Below are positions 17,785-26,600 of a stretch of 64,000 nucleotides of DNA, piece after piece (the first letter of the stretch is position 1; each line of letters opens with the position of its first letter). Origin of the DNA: Flavobacterium denitrificans DSM 15936 (GTDB lineage Bacteria > Bacteroidota > Bacteroidia > Flavobacteriales > Flavobacteriaceae); contig NZ_KE384379.1 of assembly GCF_000425445.1 (NCBI RefSeq), forward strand, positions 62,001-126,000. Direction: 5' to 3'. The notes beneath the pieces are model-generated. The model was given only the letters and a program-made list of their open reading frames with translations, was not told the DNA's origin and did no database searches. The position numbers were made by a program, and so were the translations under genes.

Positions 17785-18537
17785 TTATTTTTCAAACTCA
17801 ACATCAAAGTTAAGCTTGTCCGGATTCTCCATATAATCCGTAAAAGAGTATTGAATTGTAATAGATTTTCTGTCGTCGCTGAATAAAGCATTCGGATTAG
17901 AAACTTTTTTTATTTTTTTAGGAAAATGATATTTCACAATATAATTTGACGACGCAAAAATCATTTTTGACATATCAGCAGACGAATCATTAAGTTTTTC
18001 AGTCAATTTTTGCTGATCGATTGTAGCTTTTCTAGTAAATTTCTTTCCGTCGTATGTATAACTTAGTTTGCTTTTATTGTCGCCAAAACCGCCTCCTAAC
18101 GGATTTGCATTTGCACCGCCTTCAAGTTTTTGTAAAGTGCTAGCAATTTGCAAGATATCTTGAAGTTCATTTACACTCTTAAAATCAGTTGCCAAAGTCA
18201 TTAAAAACTGTTTTTTCTCGGCACTCATTTTTGTTGTAACTATAAAGTTTTCGAGTTTTTTGAGCTCTTTTTGCGTTTCTGGAGAAAGTTTTGCGATACT
18301 ATCTTTTTTCTCTGCAAGTAATTGCTTGAAAGTAAAAGTGGTATCAATATCTTTTTTTGCATCGCTCCCCATTTGGCTTCCAATTTGGTCACCTGCCATT
18401 TGCATTAAAGAAGAACCGTCCATATCAACAGAAAATTTTCCAGATCCGTTATCATTGATGTAAATGTTTTCAGTAAAAGTGCAACTTGTTAGTGTCGCCA
18501 ATAAGAAAAAGAAACCAAGTAATTTATTAAATTTCAT
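17785..18537 (-). CDS. lipoprotein of unknown function, paralogue of the 18596-19327 gene
   Basis: 250 residues from the ATG at 18537; an upstream extension of seven codons is less likely because it would precede a good signal peptide. Lipobox: LLATLTSC. The mature protein begins TENIYINDNGSGKFSVDMDG. A comparable start (TETINLNSDGSGNIEYYNL) is found in the next upstream gene. A later block (VKYHFPKKIKKVSNPNALF / DRKSITIQYS) also has a close counterpart there. No known domain was recognised. The gene is translated just before lipB. The pair probably arose by tandem duplication; an envelope role is inferred from the lipobox only. Confidence 0.75.
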   Translation of the reverse strand: MKFNKLLGFFFLLATLTSCTFTENIYINDNGSGKFSVDMDGSSLMQMAGDQIGSQMGSDAKKDIDTTFTFKQLLAEKKDSIAKLSPETQKELKKLENFIVTTKMSAEKKQFLMTLATDFKSVNELQDILQIASTLQKLEGGANANPLGGGFGDNKSKLSYTYDGKKFTRKATIDQQKLTEKLNDSSADMSKMIFASSNYIVKYHFPKKIKKVSNPNALFSDDRKSITIQYSFTDYMENPDKLNFDVEFEK

Positions 18538-18595
18538 CTTTGTACATTTTTTTATCAAAGATACGAAGTCTATTTTGTTTTTTTGAAGATTCGAA

Positions 18596-19327
18596 TTATT
18601 GAAAGTCTTTCGATTCTAAAATAACTTCTAGATTTGTTATTTCAGGATTTTTTAAACAATCTGAAAGCTGAACTTCTAAGCTTAAAGATTTTTTATCAGG
18701 ACCAATAATTGCTTTTTCATTTGAAACCGATTTTATTTTTTTTGGAAAGAAATATTTCAGCGTATAGGATTGTACTATTTTATACTTCGAATATATTTTT
18801 TCCCTTTCTTCCATTTCCTTTTTGTCTTTCTCAAATTTTTCTGGGTCGGTTATGGTAAAAACTCTTTTAAAAACTGTGCCGTCAAAAGTGCATTTTATTT
18901 GATAGCTTTTTCTGTGTATAGGATAGTTTTCTTTCAACGAATTTGCTAATCCAAGGCTTTCATAAATATCCGGTATTGCGTCTATTTTTTTAAAATCAAG
19001 CGATAACTTATTAAAGTTTTCCATTTGAACCGGATCGGTTTTGATATGCATTTTCACATTTGCATGTTCTGTAAACAACGCTTGATCTGCTTTATTGAAC
19101 CTTACAAAAGTATCCTGATACTTGGTTATATAATCTTGAAAAGTAAAAATTGTATCTCTAAATTTCTCGTATCTGAGATCTTGTCTCCCTAACTGTGCGA
19201 AGCTGTTTTCATCGCGAAGATTATAATATTCAATATTTCCACTTCCGTCGGAATTGAGATTGATGGTTTCTGTAATTTGACAACTTGAAAAAGAAAGCAA
19301 GATTAAAAAGGCGAATATGTATTTCAT
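18596..19327 (-). CDS. lipoprotein of unknown function, paralogue of the 17785-18537 gene
   Basis: 243 residues. The signal peptide MKYIFAFLILLSFSSC has a clear lipobox. The mature sequence shares two blocks with its neighbour: the N-terminal ETINLNSDGSGN segment and the C-terminal LKYFFPKKIKSVSNEKAI / KKSLSLEVQLSD segment. The middle is charged and alpha-helical. No database family is recalled with certainty. It is the first gene of the minus-strand run that includes the second lipoprotein and lipB. Its upstream region contains periodic CTAAG-type repeats and the structured RNA. Confidence 0.72.
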   Translation of the reverse strand: MKYIFAFLILLSFSSCQITETINLNSDGSGNIEYYNLRDENSFAQLGRQDLRYEKFRDTIFTFQDYITKYQDTFVRFNKADQALFTEHANVKMHIKTDPVQMENFNKLSLDFKKIDAIPDIYESLGLANSLKENYPIHRKSYQIKCTFDGTVFKRVFTITDPEKFEKDKKEMEEREKIYSKYKIVQSYTLKYFFPKKIKSVSNEKAIIGPDKKSLSLEVQLSDCLKNPEITNLEVILESKDFQ

Positions 19328-19440
19328 TTTTTTTTTAAGAGGCTAAGGTTCTAAGCGACTAAGATACTAAGTTTTTCTTAGTTTATTTCTTACACAAATA
19401 TTTGTTTACAGGCGCGACAAGGATCAACGTTCCAACCTAA

Positions 19441-19548
19441 ACGCCTTTTGAAAACAGAAACTTCTCCTCTAGCCCCGATAGAAGTGAAAATCCTTTTATG
19501 CCGGTGTTCGGCATAAAAGATTGTAACGAATAGCGGGACAAAAGGCAA
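19441..19548 (+). ncRNA. structured RNA, resembling the Flavo-1 motif
   Basis: Three nested pairings can be read: an outer stem GCCTTTTG (19443-19450) with CAAAAGGC (19539-19546); an inner CCCG (19474-19477) with CGGG (19534-19537); and an 11-bp apical hairpin CTTTTATGCCG (19493-19503) / CGGCATAAAAG (19509-19519) with a 5-base loop. The conserved-looking single-stranded text AGCCCCGATAGAAG and GAATAGCGGGA resembles, from memory, the Flavo-1 RNA motif of Flavobacteria; this naming is tentative. The strand is chosen from that resemblance. It could be an independent small RNA or part of the lysS leader, but the lysS promoter lies downstream of it, favouring independence. Confidence 0.6.
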
Positions 19549-19616
19549 TTAAAAAACCGTTTTTTCTGCTCCTTATAAAAAATAGTACTCTTTTCTAAAA
19601 CTTTAGACTTTATGAC

Positions 19617-19648
19617 TTTGCAACTTTGCGACTTAAAAACTATCTTTG
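19617..19648 (+). promoter_or_regulatory. lysS promoter
   Basis: TTTG (19617-19620), 20-base spacer, TATCTTTG (19641-19648): an exact match to the Bacteroidota consensus. The -7 box ends 24 bases before the lysS ATG, leaving a short leader. Confidence 0.75.
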
Positions 19649-19672
19649 CACACTTAAAAAACAGAGCACAAA

Positions 19673-21376
19673 ATGGCATTATCAGAACAAGAAATCATTA
19701 GAAGAGAAAAACTTCAGAACTTACGCAACTTAGGAATCAATCCTTATCCGGCTAATCTTTTTCCTGTAAATCATACTTCGAAGCAGATAAAGGAGTCATT
19801 TGAAGAGGGCAAGAAGGTTATCGTTGCGGGACGTTTGATGAGTGTTCGTGATCAGGGTAAGGCTTGTTTTGCTGAGCTACAAGACAGCGAAGGGCGTATT
19901 CAATTGTACGTGAATCGTGATGTTTTATGTGAAGGTGACGATAAAACTTTATACAACCAGGTATTCAAAAAATTAACCGATTTAGGTGATTTTATTGGTA
20001 TCGAAGGTGAATTGTTTACAACTCAAGTTGGTGCAAAATGTATTCGCGTGAGCGGTTTTACTTTCTTAAGCAAAACGTTGCGCCCGTTGCCTTTGCCAAA
20101 AGTTGATGAAGAAGGAAATGTTCACGACGCTTTCAATGACGCTGAATTGCGTTACAGAATGCGTTATGTAGATTTAACTGTAAATCCACAAGTTAAAGAA
20201 ACTTTCATCAAACGTACAAAGTTATTTACAGCAATGCGTGGTTATTTTAACGATGCAGGATATTTGGAAGTTGATACTCCTGTTTTACAATCAATTCCTG
20301 GTGGTGCTTCGGCAAGACCATTTATTACGCACCATAACTCGCTTGATATTCCGCTTTACATGCGTATTGCGAATGAATTATACTTAAAAAGATTAATTGT
20401 TGGTGGATTTGAAGGTGTTTATGAGTTTTCTAGAAACTTCCGTAACGAAGGAATGGATAGAACGCATAATCCTGAATTTACTGCAATGGAAATATATGTA
20501 GCCTACAAGGACTACAACTGGATGATGGAATTTGCTGAAGGTTTATTGGAGCATTGTGCGATTGCTGTAAATGGAACTAGCGAAGTTACTTTTGGTGAAC
20601 ACAAAATTAACTTTAAAGCACCTTACGCTCGTGTAACAATGACAGATTCTATCAAACATTTTACTGATTTTGATATTTCTGGAAAAACAGAACAGGAATT
20701 GTTTGAAGCAGCAAGAGGAATGGGAATCGAGGTTGACGAAACAATGGGTAAAGGAAAATTGATTGATGAGATTTTTGGAGCAAAATGTGAAGGAAATTAT
20801 ATTCAACCAACTTTCATTACTGATTATCCAAAAGAAATGTCACCGCTTTGTAAAGAGCACCGCGATAATCCAGACTTGACGGAACGTTTTGAATTAATGG
20901 TTTGCGGAAAAGAAATTGCAAATGCTTATTCTGAATTAAATGACCCAATTGATCAACGTGAACGTTTTGAAGACCAAATGCGTTTGGCTGCAAAAGGTGA
21001 TGATGAAGCAAACGGAATTATCGACGAAGATTTCTTGAGAGCTCTTGAGTACGGTATGCCTCCAACTTCTGGAATGGGAATTGGAATGGATCGTTTGATT
21101 ATGTATTTGACTAATAACGCTTCTATTCAGGAAGTTTTATTGTTCCCGCAAATGCGCCCTGAGAAAAAGCAAGCTCAGATTGAACTTTCTGACGAAGAAA
21201 AATTCATTATTGACTTGCTTACAAAAAGTGAAAATAGAATGGATTTAACCCAGCTAAAAATTACAGCTAATTTAAGCGGTAAAAAATGGGATGCGTCTAT
21301 GAAAAACTTATCTAAACACGGTTTAACTAAAGTTGTTGTTGACGGCGAGTTTAAATTTGTTGAATTGGTGGGTTAA
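19673..21376 (+). CDS. lysS: lysine--tRNA ligase, class II
   Basis: 567 residues. An N-terminal OB-fold anticodon-binding domain (about 55-150, VIVAGRLMSVRDQGKACFAELQD) is followed by the class II catalytic core. Motif 1 lies near FIKRTKLFTAMRGYF, motif 2 is FRNEGMDRTHNPEFTAMEIY and motif 3 is GMGIGMDRLIMYLTN. The extra 60-70 residues after motif 3 (DEEKFIIDLLTKSENRMDL...) form a C-terminal extension common in Bacteroidota LysRS. It charges tRNA-Lys with lysine in the cytoplasm. The gene has its own strong promoter and is followed by a palindromic terminator. Confidence 0.97.
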   Translation: MALSEQEIIRREKLQNLRNLGINPYPANLFPVNHTSKQIKESFEEGKKVIVAGRLMSVRDQGKACFAELQDSEGRIQLYVNRDVLCEGDDKTLYNQVFKKLTDLGDFIGIEGELFTTQVGAKCIRVSGFTFLSKTLRPLPLPKVDEEGNVHDAFNDAELRYRMRYVDLTVNPQVKETFIKRTKLFTAMRGYFNDAGYLEVDTPVLQSIPGGASARPFITHHNSLDIPLYMRIANELYLKRLIVGGFEGVYEFSRNFRNEGMDRTHNPEFTAMEIYVAYKDYNWMMEFAEGLLEHCAIAVNGTSEVTFGEHKINFKAPYARVTMTDSIKHFTDFDISGKTEQELFEAARGMGIEVDETMGKGKLIDEIFGAKCEGNYIQPTFITDYPKEMSPLCKEHRDNPDLTERFELMVCGKEIANAYSELNDPIDQRERFEDQMRLAAKGDDEANGIIDEDFLRALEYGMPPTSGMGIGMDRLIMYLTNNASIQEVLLFPQMRPEKKQAQIELSDEEKFIIDLLTKSENRMDLTQLKITANLSGKKWDASMKNLSKHGLTKVVVDGEFKFVELVG

Positions 21377-21425
21377 ATTCCAAAATTGAAATTCCAAATT
21401 CCAAGTTGGATTTTATAATAATTTC

Positions 21426-21465
21426 AAACCCGACAGGTTTTTAAAAACCTGTCGGGTTTTTTATT
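21426..21465 (+). terminator. perfect palindrome acting as lysS terminator
   Basis: A 17-base arm (21426-21442, core ACCCGACAGG) is followed directly by its exact reverse complement (21443-21459, core CCTGTCGGGT) and a T run. Once folded, the central A/T pairs open into the loop. The symmetric core is also a candidate dispersed repeat. Confidence 0.8.
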
Positions 21466-21506
21466 GCATTTTTTAAACCAAATCCAAATGTCAACCATCA
21501 AACGTC

Positions 21507-21606
21507 AACCGGACTGAAGTCCGGCCCTACAATATGAATCAAGCTAAAGTTCTTTCACAGTTCCGAAGGAACAAATTATATTGTAGAGCTGGACTTCAGT
21601 CCAGTT
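21507..21606. repeat. MITE-like imperfect inverted repeat, about 100 bp
   Basis: The left arm 21507-21537 and right arm 21576-21606 are 31 bases each and complementary with about four mismatches (core GGACTGAAGTCC...CTACAATAT). The 38-base centre has its own hairpin GTTCC-GAA-GGAAC (21560-21572). There is no ORF. The compact size, terminal inverted repeats and nested hairpin fit a non-autonomous element or structural repeat. Confidence 0.65.
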
Positions 21607-21634
21607 TAAATAAGATTTAAATTTGAATCATTAT

Positions 21635-22231
21635 TTAAAACGAATACTTCTCCAATTTCTTTACTTGAATATCCAAAACCTTTGTAGTTTCTTTTGGAGC
21701 ATTTCCTTTTATAACTTCTTGAACCGAAGGATTTGAAGGATATTTTCCGTTTTTCATTTTTAGAAGATGAAATTCTCCTCCACTTTCAAATATAAGATCA
21801 TAAAATTTTTCTGTTGATGAAGTTGTTACAGAAATCGGGAAATCGGTTACAGAAAAACGATTGATTACACTTCCGTCATTATTCAAAATGTACCCCGAAC
21901 AGCCTCCGCTTCCGCAGAAATACGAATTGGAGAAACCAACGAAATATTCATCTTTTTGATCGTTATTCAAGTCAAAAGCTTCATAATAAAAGTAGCGATC
22001 ATTTTTTGTCATCGCGGGTAAATCCTTCTGCAATAAAACCTGCAATTGTTTTCGGATTAACTCTACTGTTTTATCATCTTTGTCAGAAACTTCACTTAAA
22101 TCTGCCGTTCCGCCCATTGTTTTAGATAATGTATCCTGAACAATAGTTTTTATAATATTTTTTTTCTCCGTTTTATTCTGACATGAAGACAATGCCAAAA
22201 TTCCGATCAGGATTAGAATTTTACTTTTCAT
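21635..22231 (-). CDS. lipoprotein of unknown function
   Basis: 198 residues from the ATG at 22231; another ATG four codons upstream is possible. The signal peptide is MKSKILILIGILALSSC with lipobox LSSC. The central part, FDLNNDQKDEYFVGFSNSYF followed by CGSGGCSGYILNNDGS, has a Ca-loop-like D-x-N-x-D-x-x-D pattern and a CGSGGC turn with two Cys that could form a disulfide. This layout is common in Bacteroidota exported proteins, but no specific family is recognised. It starts 15 bases after the ldhA-like gene's stop on the same strand, so both are probably on one transcript. Confidence 0.7.
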   Translation of the reverse strand: MKSKILILIGILALSSCQNKTEKKNIIKTIVQDTLSKTMGGTADLSEVSDKDDKTVELIRKQLQVLLQKDLPAMTKNDRYFYYEAFDLNNDQKDEYFVGFSNSYFCGSGGCSGYILNNDGSVINRFSVTDFPISVTTSSTEKFYDLIFESGGEFHLLKMKNGKYPSNPSVQEVIKGNAPKETTKVLDIQVKKLEKYSF

Positions 22232-22258
22232 AATTTGATTCATTAAATTAATATTTTT

Positions 22259-23278
22259 CTAAACTAATAATGCCGCTTTATTTTCAATATCATTTTGCTC
22301 TAAAAGCGATTTGATATTATTAAACGTAACCAATGCAATCTGCGTTAAAGCTTCGTTAGTAAAGAAAGCTTGATGCGCTGTTACCAAAACATTCGGAAAA
22401 CTCATCAAACGCTGAATTGCATCATCCTGAATAATATCTGCAGAAAGATCTCTAAAGAATAGCTTTTCTTCCTGCTCGTAAACATCGATTCCCAAATAAC
22501 CAATTTTCCCTTCTTTTAAACCTTCAATAACTGACGCCGTTTCAATTAATCCGCCACGGCTGGTATTGATGATCATTACGCTGTCTTTCATCAAAGAAAT
22601 GGAAGCCGAATTAATAACATGCTTTGTCTGCTCGTTTAAGGGACAATGAAGTGAAATAATATCGCTTGATTTGAAAATTTCCTCTAAACTCACAAAAGAA
22701 ACGCCTTCTTTTTTCATGTCCTCATTTTCAACAATATCATAAGCCAGCACTTTACAGCCAAAACCTAATGCGATTTTTGAAAATGCTTTCCCGATATTTC
22801 CCGTCCCGATAATTCCAATTGTTTTTCCGAATAAATCAAAACCTAATAATCCGTTTAAAGAGAAATTTTGCTCACGAACCCTATTGTATGCTTTGTGTGT
22901 TTTTCGGTTTAAAGTCAAAATCATTGCCATAGCATGTTCCGCAACTGCCTGTGGCGAATATGCGGGAACGCGGCAGACTTTTAAATTGTATTTTTTAGCT
23001 GCTTCTAAATCGACATTGTTAAATCCAGCACAACGCAAAGCAATAATTTTTACATTTTTCTCTGCTAATTGTTTTATAACTGATTCGTTTACAATATCAT
23101 TTACAAATACACAAACAATTTCGCATTCTTCAATTAATACAACGGTCTGTGGATTCAGTTGCGTTTCAAAAAAATCCAATTGAAAACCAAAATCAGCATT
23201 GTATTTATTGAAAAAAGTTTTGTCGTATGGCTGCGTTGAAAAAAAGGCTATTTTACTTGATGTGGTATTTGTGCTCAT
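22259..23278 (-). CDS. ldhA: D-lactate dehydrogenase-like 2-hydroxyacid dehydrogenase
   Basis: 339 residues, a D-isomer-specific 2-hydroxyacid dehydrogenase. The N-terminal catalytic part contains IALRCAGFNNVDLEAAKKYN (substrate-binding region). The inserted Rossmann domain has GKTIGIIGTGNIGKAFSKIA, then the catalytic Arg in INTSRGGLIETASVIEGL, an acidic partner near GIDVYEQEEKLF and the His in VTAHQAFFT. This set, with the YEQE motif, is typical of fermentative LdhA reducing pyruvate to D-lactate with NADH. The length is normal. Other 2-hydroxyacids remain possible substrates. Confidence 0.88.
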   Translation of the reverse strand: MSTNTTSSKIAFFSTQPYDKTFFNKYNADFGFQLDFFETQLNPQTVVLIEECEIVCVFVNDIVNESVIKQLAEKNVKIIALRCAGFNNVDLEAAKKYNLKVCRVPAYSPQAVAEHAMAMILTLNRKTHKAYNRVREQNFSLNGLLGFDLFGKTIGIIGTGNIGKAFSKIALGFGCKVLAYDIVENEDMKKEGVSFVSLEEIFKSSDIISLHCPLNEQTKHVINSASISLMKDSVMIINTSRGGLIETASVIEGLKEGKIGYLGIDVYEQEEKLFFRDLSADIIQDDAIQRLMSFPNVLVTAHQAFFTNEALTQIALVTFNNIKSLLEQNDIENKAALLV

Positions 23279-23461
23279 AAAAATTTATACTAAACGTTGA
23301 TTCATTAAAAATACGCAATTATTTCTATACTATTACTCTTATAGGAAACGTTTTAATAGATTATATATCAATTTGTTAAACAAAACATAATTCTTTTAAA
23401 GAAATTAAACCTAATTAATTTCAAAAAGTCTAATCGATATAACAATTAAAAAAACTTAATC

Positions 23462-23902
23462 ATGAAAAAATTAATTATCGCCGCAATGTTATTTGTCGGA
23501 GTAGCCTCTTTTGCGCAAGACATGGCTCAAAAACCAGCTCGTGACCAAAGAGAAAGAATGACGCCAGAACAGCGAAATGAAAAACAGCTGAAAAAACTAA
23601 CTTCTGAATTGACCTTAGATGCTAATCAACAAGCGCAAGTAAAACAGCTTTTGGCAGACCGAAGCGCTAAAGCAGAAAAACTGAGAGAAGCGCGTCAAGC
23701 AAATAGAGACAGCAACACAAAACCAACTGCTGCCGAAAGAGAAGCTTTCAAAAAAGAAATGTTGGCTGAAAAAGATGCAAACGACGCTAAAATGAAATCA
23801 ATTTTGAATGCTGACCAATACACCAAATGGAAAAAAATCCAGGAAGAAAACAAAGACAAGGCAAGAGAAAAAATGAGAGAATACAAAAATGAAAGCAACT
23901 AA
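23462..23902 (+). CDS. Spy/CpxP-like periplasmic protein
   Basis: 146 residues. Signal peptide: MKKLIIAAMLFVGVASFAQ. The mature protein is highly charged and almost all alpha-helical (RMTPEQRNEKQLKKLTSELT, then LDANQQAQVKQLLADR and LNADQYTKWKKIQEE). It has the LTxxQ-like LTLDANQQ element seen in Spy/CpxP chaperones and the related DUF4890-type proteins of Bacteroidota. A role as periplasmic chaperone or envelope-stress sensor is inferred, not shown. It is a single gene between a repeat-free leader and a strong terminator. Confidence 0.72.
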   Translation: MKKLIIAAMLFVGVASFAQDMAQKPARDQRERMTPEQRNEKQLKKLTSELTLDANQQAQVKQLLADRSAKAEKLREARQANRDSNTKPTAAEREAFKKEMLAEKDANDAKMKSILNADQYTKWKKIQEENKDKAREKMREYKNESN

Positions 23903-23912
23903 ATTGTTTTCA

Positions 23913-23945
23913 TAAAAAAAGAGGCTTTAAAAGCCTCTTTTTTGT
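23913..23945 (+). terminator. intrinsic terminator
   Basis: The stem GAGGCTTT (23921-23928) / AAAGCCTC (23930-23937), with flanking A7 and T6, forms after the Spy-like gene. Its symmetry also suits the convergent metalloprotease gene. Confidence 0.82.
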
Positions 23946-23957
23946 TTTATAAATCTC

Positions 23958-26426
23958 TTATTTAATTGGATTTAAAATCAAATCAATTCGTTTGATGCAA
24001 TCCTCATAATGGTATTTTGTTTCTGTATTTACAGCTGTCGCCTTTGCTGCTGTTAATGATTTTTTCAAAGTACTTAATTCACCACGAACCAAAGCTCTTA
24101 AATCTGATTGTGCTACATTGTAGTAGGCTCCAAATCGATCATTAGGTTTAAGTTCTTCAGTCATTAAATAGCCCATTCTGTCAATGTAAGCTCTCTGCAG
24201 ATTTCTGCGGTAAATAGTAACATTTGATGCTGTTGCTGTTTCTTTCCAAATTCCTTTGCGAAGGTCTTTGAAGAAATCCAACGCCTTATAAGTATCTGCA
24301 CCCAAAATTTCATTATCCATCAATCTTCCAATGCGAGGCAAACTCAACAAATTGTTTAAATGCCTAACCTGAATGCTTCTGAAAGTTTCTGTGTAGCCAG
24401 CGTATTCCGTATTTTTTAATGTATTGATATTGACAATCCAAGTTGGCGACGCAAAAGCATTTGCTTGAAGCCAGTTCATTGCATCAATTTGCTGTGCTTT
24501 TGGAACTACTTCGTAAACATTTCCAGGCTGATTTGGATTTTTTGTGTTTTCATAAACACCTCCAACATTCGTTACAACATGTCCAACATATCTTCCCCAA
24601 ACATCTAGCATTTCTTTGTATAATTCGCTTAAGTCATCATAATCGTTTGTTGCTTTGCTCGTCCACTCACTCAAATGATTTGCTACATATTCCAGATTTT
24701 TCATTCCATATGTACTGGCTTTCATTGAATTATTTCCAATGTCCTCTGTTTGAGAAGAAGGATCAAACGTACTGCTTTGTTTTCCGAATTTATAAATTGG
24801 ATTTCCTGCTTTATCTAAAATCCATTTATCTAAAGTCGCTTTTTCCGCTTCAGGCGATTTTGCATTTGGAATTACTCTATACCCCCAATTCAACGCATAA
24901 TGATCATAAGCTCCCATTTTTCGAATAAAACGAATATTTTGATCGCCAGGTTGCGCAATATAATTATAGCGAGCATAATCCATGATACTTGCAGAGATGC
25001 CGTTTTTCTGCGTAAAATCACCATTTCTGTAGCTTTCACAATCATATGACGAACTTGCGCCCATATTATGCGGAAAACCTAATGCATGGCCGACTTCGTG
25101 CGCAATAACCATTCGCATCATTTCGCCCATTTCTTCATCGCTTGTTTGCAACGTTCTCGCTGACGGATTTGCAGCTCCAGTTTCAAGCAAATATCTGTTT
25201 CTGTACGAACGTAAATGATTGTGATACCAAATTACATCACTCTCGATAATTTCACCCGTTCTAGGGTCAGAAACGCTTGGTCCAACTGCATTTCTTGTTG
25301 TACTTGCCACATAACGAATCACAGAATAACGAATATCTTCCGGACTAAAATCAGGATCTTCTTCTTTTGTTGGTGCGTCTTTTGCGATAATCGCATTTTT
25401 AAATCCGGCAGTTTCAAAAGGTTTTTGCCATTCCTCAATTCCTTGTTTGATATATTTTTTCAATTTTGCCGGAGTTGCAGGATCTAAATAATATACAATC
25501 GGTTTTATTGGTTCAACCAATTCTCCTCTTGCATAAGCTTCCGGATCTTTTGGTTCCAATCTCCATCGTCTAATATAGGTTTTAAGATCCGATTTTAATT
25601 CATTGCTGCCATAATCATATTGACTAACCGTAAACCAACCTACGCGCGGATCTGCTAATCGTGGTTGCATTGGCACTTCTGGCAATAAAATCATCGATTG
25701 ATTCATCTGAATGCTGATTGATTCTGTATCTTCCAACATTGATGGTTTTGAAGCATTATAAGTCATATCTTGAATGACTTCTATGTTCATCGGAAAACTT
25801 TTAATTTTATTAATGAAACTTCTAGAATCATCCAACCCTTTTACTTTGTACGTTTCACGCATTTCTGCCGAAATTCCACTAATTGCCTTCACATCTGTAC
25901 TGTAAAATTTAGTCACATCAATTACAGTATTAGCCGAATCTTTGCTGAAAGCTACAATATCGAAGGCAAATAATGTAGGGTCATAATTGTTTGATTTTAC
26001 CGAAATACTGATGGGCAAAGTATCATTTGCAACCGAGTTATATGATTTTGATTTGATTAAAATCTTATCTTGAAAACGCTGCCACACAACTAATTGTTCA
26101 TTCGTTTCAGACCCAGCGTTTACATAACCTCCGCCTAAGTTTGAAGGCAGTTTTGCTAATCTGCTTACAAGCAGCATATCTTTATCTAAATATTTGTTTG
26201 GGATTTCGAAGTAGTATTTTTTATCTACTTTGTGAACAGTGAAAAGTCCTTCATCTGAAACAGCATCTTTTGTAATTACTTTGCTGTATTCTTTAATCGT
26301 AGATTCTGATTTTTTCTCCGGAGGAGCAACTGGAGTTTCGTCCTTTTTCTTTTTCGACTGGGCAAATTGATTTGCTGGAAATAGCATGAATGTAGCTATT
26401 GCAGATAAAATCAAAAATTTCTTCAT
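23958..26426 (-). CDS. secreted zinc-dependent metalloprotease (DUF5117/DUF4953 type)
   Basis: 822 residues. A signal peptide (MKKFLILSAIATFMLFPANQFAQ) is followed by a beta-rich N-terminal half. A metzincin-like zinc site lies in IAHEVGHALGFPHNMG: His443, Glu444, His447 and His453 form HExxHxxGxxH. A long C-terminal helical region ends the protein. This architecture is common in Bacteroidota and is annotated as zinc-dependent metalloprotease, but physiological substrates are not established. It is probably periplasmic or surface-located. It is an isolated gene; a CAAAAATA box at 26457-26464 may be its -7 element. Confidence 0.9.
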   Translation of the reverse strand: MKKFLILSAIATFMLFPANQFAQSKKKKDETPVAPPEKKSESTIKEYSKVITKDAVSDEGLFTVHKVDKKYYFEIPNKYLDKDMLLVSRLAKLPSNLGGGYVNAGSETNEQLVVWQRFQDKILIKSKSYNSVANDTLPISISVKSNNYDPTLFAFDIVAFSKDSANTVIDVTKFYSTDVKAISGISAEMRETYKVKGLDDSRSFINKIKSFPMNIEVIQDMTYNASKPSMLEDTESISIQMNQSMILLPEVPMQPRLADPRVGWFTVSQYDYGSNELKSDLKTYIRRWRLEPKDPEAYARGELVEPIKPIVYYLDPATPAKLKKYIKQGIEEWQKPFETAGFKNAIIAKDAPTKEEDPDFSPEDIRYSVIRYVASTTRNAVGPSVSDPRTGEIIESDVIWYHNHLRSYRNRYLLETGAANPSARTLQTSDEEMGEMMRMVIAHEVGHALGFPHNMGASSSYDCESYRNGDFTQKNGISASIMDYARYNYIAQPGDQNIRFIRKMGAYDHYALNWGYRVIPNAKSPEAEKATLDKWILDKAGNPIYKFGKQSSTFDPSSQTEDIGNNSMKASTYGMKNLEYVANHLSEWTSKATNDYDDLSELYKEMLDVWGRYVGHVVTNVGGVYENTKNPNQPGNVYEVVPKAQQIDAMNWLQANAFASPTWIVNINTLKNTEYAGYTETFRSIQVRHLNNLLSLPRIGRLMDNEILGADTYKALDFFKDLRKGIWKETATASNVTIYRRNLQRAYIDRMGYLMTEELKPNDRFGAYYNVAQSDLRALVRGELSTLKKSLTAAKATAVNTETKYHYEDCIKRIDLILNPIK

Positions 26427-26540
26427 TTATTGCAGGTTTAATGGTTATTTGATAAACAAAAATAATTTTTGATTACAATAACACACGAAAAATACCCTTC
26501 ATTAACTTTTTATTAACTACAAAATAAGGATAATAATCAT

Positions 26541-26576
26541 AAAAAAGTCCGCTCTTTGGAAAAGGCGGACTTTAAT
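26541..26576 (-). terminator. intrinsic terminator after hemL
   Basis: The stem AAAGTCCGC (26544-26552) / GCGGACTTT (26565-26573) encloses a 12-base loop, with A/T runs on both sides. It lies 28 bases past the hemL stop. Confidence 0.8.
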
Positions 26577-26600
26577 TTATTTCTATTTTAATTTCTAAAA

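Larger units (their letters stand above)
19328..19672. other. 345-base intergenic region: CTAAG repeat, structured RNA, lysS promoter
   Basis: From left to right it holds a quasi-periodic CTAAG word (about 19339-19382), a nested hairpin element listed separately as an ncRNA candidate (19441-19548), an AAAGT/GACTT word stretch (about 19600-19637) and the lysS promoter. No protein-coding ORF is credible here. Confidence 0.6.

Noticed and set aside
24443..24928. 161-residue open frame on the plus strand inside the metalloprotease gene
   Set aside because: Antisense to a well-supported gene, no recognisable domain, His/Leu/Phe-rich composition typical of shadow frames.
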